Origin: Falciphora oryzae
Lineage: Eukaryota > Ascomycota > Sordariomycetes > Magnaporthales > Magnaporthaceae
DNA length: 64,000 nucleotides
Assembly: GCA_000733355.1 (NCBI GenBank)
Contig: JNVV01000025.1
Span: 71,143-135,142 of the forward strand
Reading direction: 5' to 3'
Made by a program: the position numbers and the translations under genes. A model generated the notes under the pieces. The model did no database searches and had not been told where the DNA came from. It was given only the letters and a program-made list of their open reading frames with translations. The first letter of the stretch is position 1. Every line of letters begins with the position of its first letter. Below are positions 33,118 to 43,376 of this stretch, one piece after another.

Positions 33118-33573
33118 ATGGCGTTCGGCGCCTGCGGCCAAGCCGCTACCGCTGCCCTCGCGGGCATCAACCGGGTCGCCGACCTCGCCGCCGCGCCCGC
33201 CGACCGGATCCATCGGGCCCTGGTCCGCCTCCTCGCCGGCCTCTGGGCCATCGTTTCCGGCTGCTTCTGGGTCTTCGCCAGCTGGGACTGGTGCCTCCCT
33301 TGCGGGCCCTTTTGGCTCGAGGCCCGCTGGCTGTGGTTCGACCGGAACCCAGAGACCCGGCCCCTGGCCGAGCTGGCCTCCGTCGGCTTCGACGGCGAGG
33401 CGTGGTATGCGCCGGTGGCCCGCGCCGGTGCCGCCCCGCCCCAGCCCGCGCCCGCGCCCCAGGCCAGCCCCGTCCGGCCCCTGCTGGCGGCCGTGCCCCA
33501 GCTCTCGCCCTCGGCGAGCCCGAGCCCGCCCAGCTCGCCCCTCGGCTGCCGCCCCGGCTCTGGGACTTTTTAG
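33118..33573 (+). CDS. Small Trp/Ala-rich hypothetical protein
   Basis: An intronless ORF of 151 residues with very strong C/G at third codon positions, matching nearby real genes. The N-terminal half has predicted amphipathic or hydrophobic helices (ALVRLLAGLWAIVSGCFWVFASW) and a WLEARWLWF segment. The C-terminal third is Pro/Ser/Ala-rich and probably disordered. No known domain recognised. The coding bias and clean start after the CA tract are the support. The opposite strand is also open because of the GC bias, but carries only low-complexity Arg/Gly. Confidence 0.5.
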   Translation: MAFGACGQAATAALAGINRVADLAAAPADRIHRALVRLLAGLWAIVSGCFWVFASWDWCLPCGPFWLEARWLWFDRNPETRPLAELASVGFDGEAWYAPVARAGAAPPQPAPAPQASPVRPLLAAVPQLSPSASPSPPSSPLGCRPGSGTF

Positions 33574-34231
33574 GTCCGGTCTTGCTTGCACTTGGGCCAT
33601 ATGGCCACCTACCGTCTGTTCTGTTCTTTTTTTTCTCCCTCCTTTTTCTTTTTAAATTTTAGTTAATGGGTCTTGCTGCGCCTTCGTCCTTTCTTCCTGT
33701 TTTTTGTTTCCTTTTTCCTTTTTTTTTTTTATTGGTGTTGTAATGCTACCTTTTTTTGTCGTTTTCTTCTGTTTGGTGCCTTTGGTTTGTCAGTATTTTT
33801 ACCCCGAAACGTCAAGGGGGTTCCTAGTTGGGGGAACGGATGGCGAAGCCGGATTCTGCACCTCCATGTGGGGCCATCTGGAAACCTGGCTATCCTTCCA
33901 TTAAGGACTCCGGGGCCAACGCAGAAACGCACACGTCTATCTCAACTAGATCCATCAGACTTCCATCGGCAGGACCTACTTCCATCGACAGGATCTGCTG
34001 CCATGGAAAGGACCTACTTCATGTGTTCGTGTCAAGTCGCCAGGTGTGTCTTCTCCGCCCTGTGTCGTCGTGTTACTGTCAGTAGTACAATGTGAATCGC
34101 GAAGCGCATTTCCACCGTCTATTTCTATCCAGCTCCTATCCGCTCTTTGCAAATCAGAATACAGTTTCCCGCTTATATCTGGTCAGTTTCCTTCCCTTAG
34201 CCAGCGACCTACGCCTGCGCAACCTCGTCAC
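33574..34231. other. Intergenic with T-rich tracts
   Basis: T-rich runs at 33628-33660 and 33700-33735 follow the preceding ORF and may hold its 3' end. No gene seen. Confidence 0.4.
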
Positions 34232-35614
34232 CTACACCTTGAAAAACACAGCGCGGCGGCGCCTCGTCCGGCCGCCTGTGCTTTTGCGACCTGGCGTTGA
34301 AGGTGTCGTCGCTCCGCCCTTCCCGGATGTTGAGCTACCGGTGGTGCCTGTGCGAGGCTTCCCAGAAGCCTGAACGCCGGGCGGACTTCCAGGTCGGGAG
34401 CCCCCTGTGCTGGGTCTGTTGGACGCCGGTGGTGCCCCCGATGAGCTACCTGGTCGGGAAGCACTTCCCGGCGTGGCAGCGGAGCCACCCGTACCGGGTT
34501 TCACGGCTGGCGGAGGGGTTCCTGGCGGTGGGATGCTAGGCGGAGTGTTGCCTGTCGAGGGACCGGAACCACCGGAACCACCTGACCCTGGTGGCGGGGG
34601 TGATGGTTTATCACTCGGCTTCTTCACGGCGCCGGAGCCACCACCAGGTCGGGGGCCACCTGCCGTGGCGCCGGCCGGCACCGGCCCAAAGCTGTGCCTT
34701 ATAAAGTTGGGCACAGGCCGGATCTTCATTTCCGTTTCCTTCCTAAATCCCAGCTTTTGGTTCCGGTCCATGCCGCCGCAGACGATCGGCTTCATTTGAC
34801 CGTTAACCTGCCAGCCCACAAAGATGCTGCCGCCGCCATCCAAGTTGAGGGCCAAGCCGGCCTGCGCGATGCCCTTGCCAAGGAAGCCCCGCAGGAACTT
34901 GTCCATCAGCGTGCGGAGCTCGTTGATTCGGACGCCATGGGCGCGCGGGGACGTGTAGGCGAACACGACCTTGTGGCGGGGCCCCAGCTTGACCATGGCC
35001 AGCCTCTCGTTGGGCTCATTTGCCGTTGCGGCGCCGCCAGGGAGCTTGGCGTATTCGGTCTCGGTCTTTCTGTCCTTCTCAAAGTACTGGAACCTGTCCT
35101 CCGACTGGTCGATGGGCTTGTTCAGCGTCGGTCCACACTCCAGGAAACTTCCGTCGTCTCCTTCAAGCCTCCCAAAGACGTTGCGGTACACTTCGGGCAC
35201 CTGCACGTACTGGGCGCCTGGGCCGGACGTGGGCCCTACGCTGTAGTCGTTCTTGGGTGACTTGTCGTTGAGAAAGAAACCACCGTTGGTGAGCAGGAAG
35301 GTCGAGGCGCTCGACTGACCCTTGGCGTAATCGAGAGGGGACTGGAGTCCGTTTCCGGCGGTGCTTCTTCGGACGCACGTATCAGCGCCCTCCAGGACGA
35401 TGGCTGTGAACAGCCCTTGGCCGTCCTTGTTCATCGATTGCATGACTGTCTGCACGCTTTTGCGGGCATTGACGACGGACTGGTCCGTTTCCCAGCCTGT
35501 GATTAGATGGAATTGGTGCATCGTTGCCCCCTTGGTAAGGGTGGTTTGAAGATAGGCGGCTGCATCGGCAAGGGCCAACAGCGTGCCGAGATAAGCGAGG
35601 GAAAGTAGCTGCAT
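34232..35614 (-). CDS. Secreted phosphodiester glycosidase-domain protein
   Basis: A single exon encodes 460 residues from the ATG at 35614, chosen because it opens a clean signal peptide (MQLLSLAYLGTLLALADA). Residues about 40-330 carry the NAGPA/DUF2233 phosphodiester glycosidase signature, LLTNGGFFLNDKS and later LALNLDGGGSIFVGW (the N-x-x-F-F and L-D-G-G-G-S motifs of PF09992). In animals this fold uncovers mannose-6-phosphate; bacterial and fungal members are mostly uncharacterised secreted proteins. The C-terminal 130 residues are a Pro/Gly/Ser/Thr-rich tail ending in an RRRR stretch, likely disordered or O-glycosylated. No GPI signal is visible. An upstream in-frame ATG at 35767 would mask the signal peptide. 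Confidence 0.8.
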   Translation of the reverse strand: MQLLSLAYLGTLLALADAAAYLQTTLTKGATMHQFHLITGWETDQSVVNARKSVQTVMQSMNKDGQGLFTAIVLEGADTCVRRSTAGNGLQSPLDYAKGQSSASTFLLTNGGFFLNDKSPKNDYSVGPTSGPGAQYVQVPEVYRNVFGRLEGDDGSFLECGPTLNKPIDQSEDRFQYFEKDRKTETEYAKLPGGAATANEPNERLAMVKLGPRHKVVFAYTSPRAHGVRINELRTLMDKFLRGFLGKGIAQAGLALNLDGGGSIFVGWQVNGQMKPIVCGGMDRNQKLGFRKETEMKIRPVPNFIRHSFGPVPAGATAGGPRPGGGSGAVKKPSDKPSPPPPGSGGSGGSGPSTGNTPPSIPPPGTPPPAVKPGTGGSAATPGSASRPGSSSGAPPASNRPSTGGSRPGSPPGVQASGKPRTGTTGSSTSGKGGATTPSTPGRKSTGGRTRRRRAVFFKV

Positions 35615-36704
35615 TGGGTGGGAATTGATGGAAAACCGGGCTTGGTATGATTTGGTTTCTTTCCGCTGTGTACTTAGTTTTAATGATGTCGAGATCCAGA
35701 GACAAGACGAAGTCGGGCAACATGTCCGCGAGGACCTCTTTAAAACAACCGGGCGATGGCGTAGCATCGCGATCCTAGTAATGTCTTAACATTCTACCAC
35801 GTCTAAGCTTCTTCTCGCATCATCGCGTCTTTTACTATACGCTTGGTGTCATGTTGGTATTTGCGTTCGCCACGTTATCACTTTACCAAACCTGCAAATG
35901 TGCCAGGCTTACCCTCCCGCCGCACGGGGTCTCATTTTAGATGCGGCTGAGATACGTGTAGCACCATGACAAGGGATCCAGCTTGGGGACACCCTTTTTC
36001 TCCTCTCCCGCTCAGATTGGCCCTTAAAAAAAAAACTAATTAGCAATTAAAGCCACACATGATTCCTTCGCAAAAACCAAAAATTTCTCGCCTTTTCCTT
36101 TTGCAAATCACAGGAAAGCTTTTACAAAAGACCTGTTTTCCTGTATTTGTATCAGCCTATTGGGAAAGATTGCGAGTTGCAGGCCAAAGGATGCGCGTGA
36201 CGCATGCGTGCGTGCTGTGACATGCGATGCTGGCGGTAAATACTATGTCCAAATAGCGTGAGGTTTGCACAGCCACAGCCCGCATACGGGCCGGGCGCAC
36301 ATATGTGGCAGCTGAGCCGCCAGCCCTGCCTCGAGTCGACACCTATAATTAAATGGCACATGGTTTGTGTAAGGGGTAAGCAAGCTCCGTGTCGTGAGTG
36401 GGGGCGTCAGCGGTCGCTCTATCTAGCAAGAAGCTAGTGGCGGTCATACTAACACCACACCAACACCTTCCATTTGCTTGGGCACTCCAAATAGAGATAT
36501 GTAGGCTAGGTGGGTACATAAGGACGGCGTCAAATGAGCGCCCGTCTCCTTTCAGCTGAGCTATCTATCGCCCATGGTCCTCTTCTGTGGCCTCCGGCTT
36601 ACTATGGTTTCTGGTCTTGCCCTCTAGCCCGCCCAAGAGCCTGCGTCGCGCTTCTGCTCTGCAGGAGTACCCCCTTTGCTCAGGACATTCCAACCTGCAC
36701 AGCC
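35615..36704. other. Intergenic, no gene seen
   Basis: It separates divergent genes and should hold both promoters. No recognisable repeats. Confidence 0.4.
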
Positions 36705-37785
36705 ATGTCGTCGCCTCCCGCTTTCCACCGTTTCCCGGATCTTGCGGCCGAGCTGCGGATTGCCGTCTGGAATCACGCAATCGCAGCGCACGTTCAGGAA
36801 GCCCTCCAGAATCTGCCGCCTCACCTGCGCCGAGACCCCAATGACAAACCCCGCTTCTGGGACGACGACGAACACCAGGATCTCATCGACTGCTTCCCCA
36901 TTCTGGCCGCCTGCCGCGAGGCGCGCGGGCGTGCCATCGACTACTTCCATCATCTGGCGGGGCCGAGGCGGCGCTTGCTGTACTTCCCACGCCACCTCTG
37001 GCTCCTCGACAGGTGTCGAGACGGTGCATTTCCAATTCAGATGAGCCTAGGGCATGACGGCGACGCATCTTCATCTCCCCAGCAGCCGTTGACAACCCTG
37101 TGTATCTCACAAGGCCGATTCGCTTCCCCTGGGCAGCTCGTCGACGTCGCCGCTCGCTACTTTGGCGCAGCCATCGAGCGTGTCGTGTTTGAGTTTAACA
37201 TCGGGAGCGCTAGCGACACGGCATTAAACCCCTCCGCGTATTGGCCCAATCCCAAGTGCGCCGCAGGGATGGACGTGACTGCCTTGTCGACGCCGTGGGC
37301 ACCCCCTCGCGCTACCTCTGCCCCAATCTTGGGACTTGTTCCGAAATATTGTACGTTGCGCTGACACTTGACTTTCTGCCATCAGCTCCAGCATCGTTGG
37401 AAACCACAAGCGCATCATCAGCCCGAAGATCTCGAGACATGGCCCGCCGAACGCCGTGGAGGTGATATCGGTTTCGAGGGGCCGCGAGATAAGGCGGTCA
37501 ATGAAGATTTGGTCGCACAGGTGCGACAAGTTAGCTTTGCACCTGCTGATCCTAGTGGATCTCGTCGACGCCGCGCAGGAGAAGCTTCCTCATCTCAAGC
37601 GCTTCGAGGTCCACTGCGAGCGAGTGAGACCCCCCCTTGACCGGGAAACGCCCTTTGATCCGGACAGGGATATTGAATGGACAAGAGTTGGGAGTGTCCT
37701 CAAGGGGGATGGCCAGCTGTTTGGTTGGTTCACTGAGTTTCGCGACCATTTTTTGGGCAGTGAGGAGACGGTTTTCCTGATTTAA
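36705..37785 (+). CDS. 2EXR domain protein, with probable frameshift and intron
   Basis: Starts at 36705 (MSSPPAFHRFPDLAAELRIAVWNHA), the 2EXR signature (F-x-x-F-P-x-L-x-x-E-L-R-x-x-I/V-W) of a large fungal family of unknown, possibly F-box-like, function. A typical follow-up is present: CFPILAACREARGRAIDYF and RLLYFPRHLWLLDR. The first frame stays open to 37364, but the best continuation (GRDCLVDAVGTPSRYLCPNLGTC) is in another frame from about 37270. A strong donor (GTACGT at 37351) and acceptor CAG (37385) then lead to a third frame (HKRIISPKISRHG... to the stop at 37785). The 35-nt intron is unusually short. Either the gene has a 1-nt indel near 37265 or the intron is mis-placed. Possibly a recent pseudogene. 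Confidence 0.6.
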
Positions 37786-37922
37786 TCGGATCACCCCATA
37801 TGTACAACTGCGAATCTGCCCGTCCGTTCCCCTAGCCATACCCTCACTTACCGTTTTTACGGCAAGCCAGCACACTCAAACAACCCCCGTCCATCGCCCA
37901 TCCAAACCCTCACGACCTCCTA

Positions 37923-38765
37923 CTACTTAGCCTGGAACTGGTTAAAGAAGTCCCACGAGTACTTGGGGGCAAACGCGACGTTCGACCCCTGGTCCGACTG
38001 GGACGGGTTGTGATCACCATTGTGGATGACCCAGGTGACGGGATATCCTTCCTTGCAGTTCTTGTACTCGACCTTGACGTGCCTTCCACCGTTGGGCTGA
38101 GGCTCGCTGACGGGCGTGCAGCCGTTGAGGCGCACAAATCGGTCGCGCATCGCCCGGCCGCCCTGAACGTTGAGCACCGAGTCGCTGGTGCCGTGCTGCC
38201 CGTAGTACGCGACGGGCTCGTTGCCGCCCTGGCACCCGGAGAGCTGGCTGCTCGACAGCGGCGCGATGGCGCGCACGTCCTTGGGGCGGGCGCAGGCCCA
38301 CGCAAACGAAATGGCACCACCGTAGCTGAAACCCGTGGCGAAGCGCAGGCTAGTCTCGATGCAGAGATCGGCCTCGACGGCCTTGACGATGTTCTCGACA
38401 AACGTGATGTCCTGCCCGCCCTGGTTGGCCCAGCCGTTGTTGACGCCGTTGGGCGACACAAACACTGCGCTGTTGTTGGACAGGGGCGGCAGGCCGTACC
38501 AGGCGATGGTGCCGCTGCCGCCGTTGGCGACCTGCTGGGCGGTCCCTCCCAGGGCGTGGAAGGTGAAGACGAGCTTGTGCGCCTTGTTGCGGTCGTAGTT
38601 GTCGGGCAGCTTGACGATGTACTGCCGCCCATTGACGGTGGCGGTCGCGCCGTTGCGGATCGACGGCGTCTTGCCGCAGCCTGCCGACCGCGCCGCGCTG
38701 GCGGTTCCGACGAGGAGGATGAGGGCTGCTGCCGCGAGGGCGAGGAGGCGGAGTTGGTGCAGCAT
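37923..38765 (-). CDS. Feruloyl esterase, carbohydrate esterase family 1 (type D-like)
   Basis: A single exon of 280 residues from 38765, with a signal peptide (LRLLALAAAALILLVGTASA). An alternative start at 38789 adds eight residues. The mature protein is an alpha/beta hydrolase with the nucleophile in ATGFSYGGAIS (Ser147), Asp195 in HGTSDS and His252 in NGDHNP, as in Neurospora-type feruloyl esterases. Eight or so Cys residues fit a disulfide-stabilised secreted enzyme. It has no C-terminal CBM. It should release ferulic acid from arabinoxylan or pectin outside the cell. A TATAAAAT box sits about 105 bp upstream. It pairs in place with the GH93-like gene at 40307. Confidence 0.88.
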   Translation of the reverse strand: MLHQLRLLALAAAALILLVGTASAARSAGCGKTPSIRNGATATVNGRQYIVKLPDNYDRNKAHKLVFTFHALGGTAQQVANGGSGTIAWYGLPPLSNNSAVFVSPNGVNNGWANQGGQDITFVENIVKAVEADLCIETSLRFATGFSYGGAISFAWACARPKDVRAIAPLSSSQLSGCQGGNEPVAYYGQHGTSDSVLNVQGGRAMRDRFVRLNGCTPVSEPQPNGGRHVKVEYKNCKEGYPVTWVIHNGDHNPSQSDQGSNVAFAPKYSWDFFNQFQAK

Positions 38766-38866
38766 TTTGGGGGCTCTCGGGGTCGTCAAGGGGTTCGTCG
38801 CCGCTCCTGTTGCGGTTCTTGTGGCACTCGATGAAGGATGAATCGGTTCAGAGGGAAAGTCTCTTC

Positions 38867-38874
38867 ATTTTATA
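38867..38874 (-). promoter_or_regulatory. TATA box of the feruloyl esterase gene
   Basis: TATAAAAT on the minus strand about 105 bp before the ATG, in otherwise GC-richer DNA. Confidence 0.5.
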
Positions 38875-40306
38875 CCTCGCAATCCGCCATCATCCGTCGC
38901 TGTCATCAATATTTCTCGGCATGTCTACTTTGGTTGTCTTCCCGACGACAAAAAACCGCCCCGACCTAATCCCGGCGGCATCCCCAATGCCAAGGGCTCG
39001 AGCCGGCCTGAGATAATTAACAGTTTGCACCGAGCATTGATGAAGTATCCTTGGCACATATTGTTCCAAATTCCCAGCAGAAAGTAATTGCACTTCATAT
39101 GTGCGCGCCCGGCTTGGCCACAGAACCCGTGGTGGTCTCCTGGCTGTGGCGCCGCGGCGTCTCGACTTTAACCGGAGATCCCACCAACCCCAGATACGAA
39201 GGACCCTCTCCCCGCAGATCTGCGAGCGGCAGATCGGCAGAGCCTCGTTCGCAAACAACCCCCGTAAATGAACAGGACTTGGACCTCCGGGGAAGGAGAA
39301 CCAAGGAACCAAAGCATATGGAAATCTCCGCAAGGGGGTCAACGATGCGAGACGGCAGAGACAAACCCGTCGGTAGATATCCCTCATCATCAATCGTAGA
39401 CCAAGCTAACACCATCTCGTTCCACGCAGGAAACAGCCGGACAGCATAGGCTATTCTGCCACAGTCGGCGATCGGCCCCCCGAGTCTGGGTTACAAATGG
39501 CAGGGCTGTGTTGCCGCATGGTTTCCCAGGACGCGACTCGACTTGGACCCAGCAGATCTAGGATCAACTCCTGGGAACTCTCAGCTGTGGCTGTCGGGGG
39601 ATCTGTCACATGGCATCCAAGGGATTTTCCCCTGCAACGAATACAGATCCCCATGATTCCGATAACTTGCATCCTAAAACCCAGAGACTGGGTCCCTAGC
39701 AGCAGACCATTTCCTGCCATCCGGGCCCACCTCGCCGACGTGCCGTCGCCCCTGTCTCTAGCCCCCATATAATCAGCATGTGGGCCAATGGGCAAGCAAT
39801 TGTAAAAGCTTTTGCAGCCCCAATGTTCGCCGGTTGGATCTGATGATGGGCTGGAAGAATCAGGGGCTGCCCGCATCGGATCAACTCCATCCCCCGCCGG
39901 GTACCTGAACAGCCCTCGCGGCTAAAATGAGACGCAGGACCAACAACGAGCCGCTCCAGCCAGACGCCTCTGTACCCTTCATCCCCGCACGCTTCCCCAC
40001 GGTCAATTGACGCGGTGTAATTGGAACCGAGTCGCGAGTGCAGAGCCGCCGGCTCGAGGGAGGCGAAATGACACCACTGCTGGTCAGAATATCGTTTGCG
40101 GCTGGAGAGGGGGGACTGGCTGCTTTATAAAAATAATAGGGGTTCACTTCTTCCCGGGCGCTCATTTGGGGACCGGGAAGCCTGTCCATCCCGGTGGTAC
40201 ATCCCATCTTGCCCCTAAAACACGTCCGCCCTGAACAATCGAAGCTTTCGCCGGTTCTCCTCCTCGACACCCACACCGCGACAGCCAAGAGGGACGCCCA
40301 GCCAGG
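38875..40306. other. Divergent promoter region between feruloyl esterase and GH93-like genes
   Basis: About 1.4 kb with no supported gene. ORFs here are short and overlap on both strands. The genes on each side are transcribed outward, so shared regulation is possible. Confidence 0.45.
40126..40133 (+). promoter_or_regulatory. TATA box of the GH93-like gene
   Basis: TATAAAAA about 175 bp before the ATG. A CTGGAG word about 35 bp upstream (40092-40097) matches the CreA/Cre1 consensus SYGGRG, but single matches are common by chance. Confidence 0.45.
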
Positions 40307-41527
40307 ATGCGCCTCCTCACAGCCCTGTGCTGTGCCACCTCGGCGTCACTAGCAGCAGCGGCGGGCTGCACGCCGCGGCCCTGGAGCACGTTTGCGCACC
40401 ACACCATCTTCAAGGCGCCCGCCGGCACGCGCCTAGTGTACCCGCGGCAGGCGGAGCTGTCGGACGGGACTTTGATCGTGACGGCCAGCTTCTTCGGCGG
40501 GCCGCAGCCGGCCTACTTCCCCGTCTTCGAGAGCAGGGACGGCGGCGCCACCTGGGCCTACATCTCCAACATCACGGACCAGGTCAACGGCTGGGGCATG
40601 CCGGCGCAGCCGGCCCTGCTGGAGCTGACCGAGAAGATCGGCGACTACGACGCGGGCACGATCCTGGCCTCGGGCAACAGCTGGAGCAACACGGGGACGC
40701 GGATCGACGTGTACGCGAGCAAGGACAAGGCGCGCACGTGGGAGTTTGTCAGCCGCGTGACCGAGGGCGGCAGGCCCAACACCACCAACGGGGCCGATCC
40801 GGTTTGGGAGCCATTCCTGATGTGAGTAACCCGCCGGCAACAACAAAAACAAGCAGAAATGCAAAATTGACTCCTTGACCGCAGGCTCCACGAGCACCAG
40901 ATCGCCGCCTTCTACTCGGACCAGCGCGACCCCAAGCACGGCCAGAAGCTCGCGCACCAGGTCTCGTCAGACCTCAAAACCTGGGGCCCCGTGGTCAACG
41001 ACGTCGCCTGGCCCGAATACCTGGCGCGCCCGGGAATGACGGTGATCGCGTACGTGCCGCCCATCAAGAAGTACATCCTGGTCTACGAGTTCCCCATCGG
41101 CAACCAGTCGTCGCACGGCGCAAACTACCCCGTCCACTACCGGCTCGCCGACTCGCCGCTCCTGTTCGACAGCGGCGACGACTACCCGATCGTCATCAAC
41201 GGCGACTTCGCGCCCAACGCGTCCCCCTACGTCGTCTGGACGCCAGAGGGCGGGCCTAACGGGACGATCGTCGTGTCGGACGCCGACTATGATGACTTGT
41301 ACACCAACACGGCGGGCGGCGACCCGGACAAGTGGGTGCGCAACGGGACGCCGCAGCCGGGCGCGTACAGCCGGTCGCTGCACATCTTCAACAACCGGCC
41401 CGATCGGTTGGCCATTATCGGGGGAGACACGTTTGACGGCGCGGTTCCGGACCTGACGCTGAGTGTCGTGAGCGTCAAGGCGCTGCTCGCCAACGAGACC
41501 GACACGCCTCACGGTGGTGGGAAGTAG
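40307..41527 (+). CDS. GH93-like exo-arabinanase (sialidase-fold, BNR/Asp-box protein)
   Basis: Exons 40307-40821 and 40885-41527, with a 63-bp intron (GTGAGT...CGCAG), join in frame to 385 residues. A signal peptide covers about residues 1-19 (MRLLTALCCATSASLAAAA). An Asp-box (SRDGGATW, residue 76) and a second related box (SKDKARTW) mark a six-bladed beta-propeller. Together with QPALLELTE, NGADPVWEPFLM and GDDYPIVINGDFAPNASPYVVWTP this resembles fungal GH93 exo-1,5-alpha-L-arabinanases. Several N-glycosylation sequons are present. The predicted role is extracellular release of arabinobiose from linear arabinan. A plain sialidase is the main alternative. Confidence 0.78.
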
Positions 41528-42032
41528 AAATAGGGGCTAAAAGCACGGGGTCTCGAGACGAAGTATTCAATGAAGCATAAGAGAGAGGAGGGCCAAAGAA
41601 AAGAAAAAAAAGAAGGGGTGGTATATCACAAAAGGACCACAGCGGATTGGATGCTTCCACACCAACCATTCCACGTAACACGTAGTATCCCGTTGTCTCC
41701 AGGAAACGTCCCTTTCGTGCCATTGTAGGTGGATCGTGTCGGCTAGGGGTCGAAGAGGGTGGTAGTTGATCGTCTCAAGAGGAAGCTAGGAGATTAGGGG
41801 CGCGCAAGCCTGCCTTGGCCGTCAATAAAATATCCTGTTGCCTGTTATATGCGTACCCATTCGATTGTCTGTTATCCTCTGGCTGGCCCGCGCCGCCCTC
41901 GTGTTCCTTGTGCAAGCCTTCCGCGCTTGGCAGCAAAGCTTTTTTATTATTATTTCTTTCCTTTCCCTTTCTTCTTTTCTTTTGCGTTTCTTTTTTTTTC
42001 TTTTGCTTTTCTTTTTTTTTTCTTGTCCTGTA
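41528..42032. other. 3' intergenic with T/C-rich tract
   Basis: A long pyrimidine-rich tract (about 41938-42035) lies between convergent genes; nothing else seen. Confidence 0.4.
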
Positions 42033-43376
42033 CTATTGAGACCGCTGTATCCCGGCCTCTATAACCGTCCGCGACCCGTATTGTATCGACGGCCGCGTGA
42101 GCTCGACCTCGTCCGACTGCAGCTGCGACGACTTGTTCCTGTGGTGCGACCGCGTCTGGCCGCGGGTCCCGGACTTGTCGTTACTGCTACCCCCGCCCGA
42201 CGTGGTCCAGCGGACGGCCGACTTGAGCCAGGCGGGCGAGTAGTGCGACACGAGCGGTCTCATGGACGCCATGCAGTTGGTGACGATGTACGTGCTCGTC
42301 TCGATGATGGACCAGCCAACCAGCGCGACCGATGCGACTGGATAGAGAATAGACCGTTAGTGCACGGTCCCGGGGCAGGGGTGTCATCGACGCTTGGTGT
42401 ATCAGACTTACGGGTTCGATCCCCGAATGCGGATGTGTTGAAGAATGTCACGGCGCGTATTATCGACGCAACCATGCCGCTGTTGAGGCAACATTTCGCC
42501 GGTTAGATCAGGATGCCTAGAGAGCGGCCGTCGTAGAAGTGGGAGACACGACTTACAAGCTCCCAACCGCAAAAATGAGCAACAGCGCTATCCTCTTGGC
42601 AACGGGCAGCTTCAGCTTCCAGACGGTCTGCAGGGGCATCGCGATAATGACGCCGTCCAGAATAATGCCCGGGATGGCCTGGCTGTGGAAGAAGGCCTGG
42701 ACGTCGATGCACGTGCCGCCGCCGGGCAGCCCCTTGTCCCACCAGAAGGCGATAGGGCGGCACTGGAAGCAGGCGGTTATAAAAAAGGCCAGCGACGTCG
42801 CGACCAGCAGGCCCAGGACGACGTAGGCGAGGGTGCGCATGGGGCCCTTCCAGTTGAGGACGCGCAGGTACAGGAAGACGATGGCCATCTTGGGCAGGCA
42901 CATGGAGATGAAGTAGATGATCTCAAAGGCGAGGATGCACTGCGCCCAGCCCGTCAGCTTGGCCGGGTCGTGTCGTTCTAGATACGCGACGTGCCGGCCG
43001 ACGCCGCCGACGCGAGTCATCACTGTCCGGACGAAATGGTCAGCTTGCTCTTTGGGGGGAGGAAATTCAGGGTCCGAAATGTCGACGAGGAAGCGCAAAA
43101 GAAGGAAGATCCCCTACCCAGCCCCATGGCGCACATGGCCAGGTTCACCACGTACGCGGCCACGAGGAACATGTCGTCGAGGAACACGACGGACGCGACG
43201 GTGAAGTTCTTTGCCCAGAAGCGCAGCCCCATAAACACCGAGGTGAGGACGATGAAGGCGATCGAGATGCCGTCGAGCACGTACGCGTGGCTCTCGGCCA
43301 TCCTGTCGGGCGCGACGTCGCTCCTCTCCAACCCCCCTCCGCCCATCAACCGCATCACCGAGAATTCCCTCTCCAT
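42033..43376 (-). CDS. Fungal rhodopsin-domain seven-TM protein (Pth11-like family, no CFEM)
   Basis: Four exons on the minus strand: 43376-43118, 43022-42557, 42479-42412 and 42337-42033. All introns have GT donors (GTAGGG, GTAAGT, GTAAGT) and AG acceptors, and the frame holds throughout, giving 365 residues. The protein has the PF20684 pattern: VASVVFLDDMFLVAAYVVNLAM, CILAFEIIYFISMCLPKMAIVFLYLR, LLVATSLAFFITACFQCRPIAFWW, CIDVQAFF, and a C-terminal VALVGWSIIETSTYIVTNCM. The tail is Ser/Arg-rich and cytosolic. Related proteins include Magnaporthe Pth11, but no N-terminal CFEM domain is present, so a sensor role is only inferred. The start is the first ATG that gives a short N-terminus before TM1. 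Confidence 0.85.

Noticed and set aside
32701..33600. 299-codon minus-strand ORF opposite the small Trp-rich protein
   Set aside because: Low-complexity Arg/Gly plus a Val/Cys run from the CA repeat; it exists because the opposite strand is GC3-rich.
38010..38834. 274-codon plus-strand ORF over the feruloyl esterase
   Set aside because: Antisense shadow of a GC3-rich gene; the minus strand carries a clear enzyme with a catalytic triad.
42410..42426. GGGTTCGATCCCCGA, like a tRNA T-arm
   Set aside because: It lies in a rhodopsin-domain exon at a splice donor; no matching acceptor stem, D-arm or anticodon arm around it.
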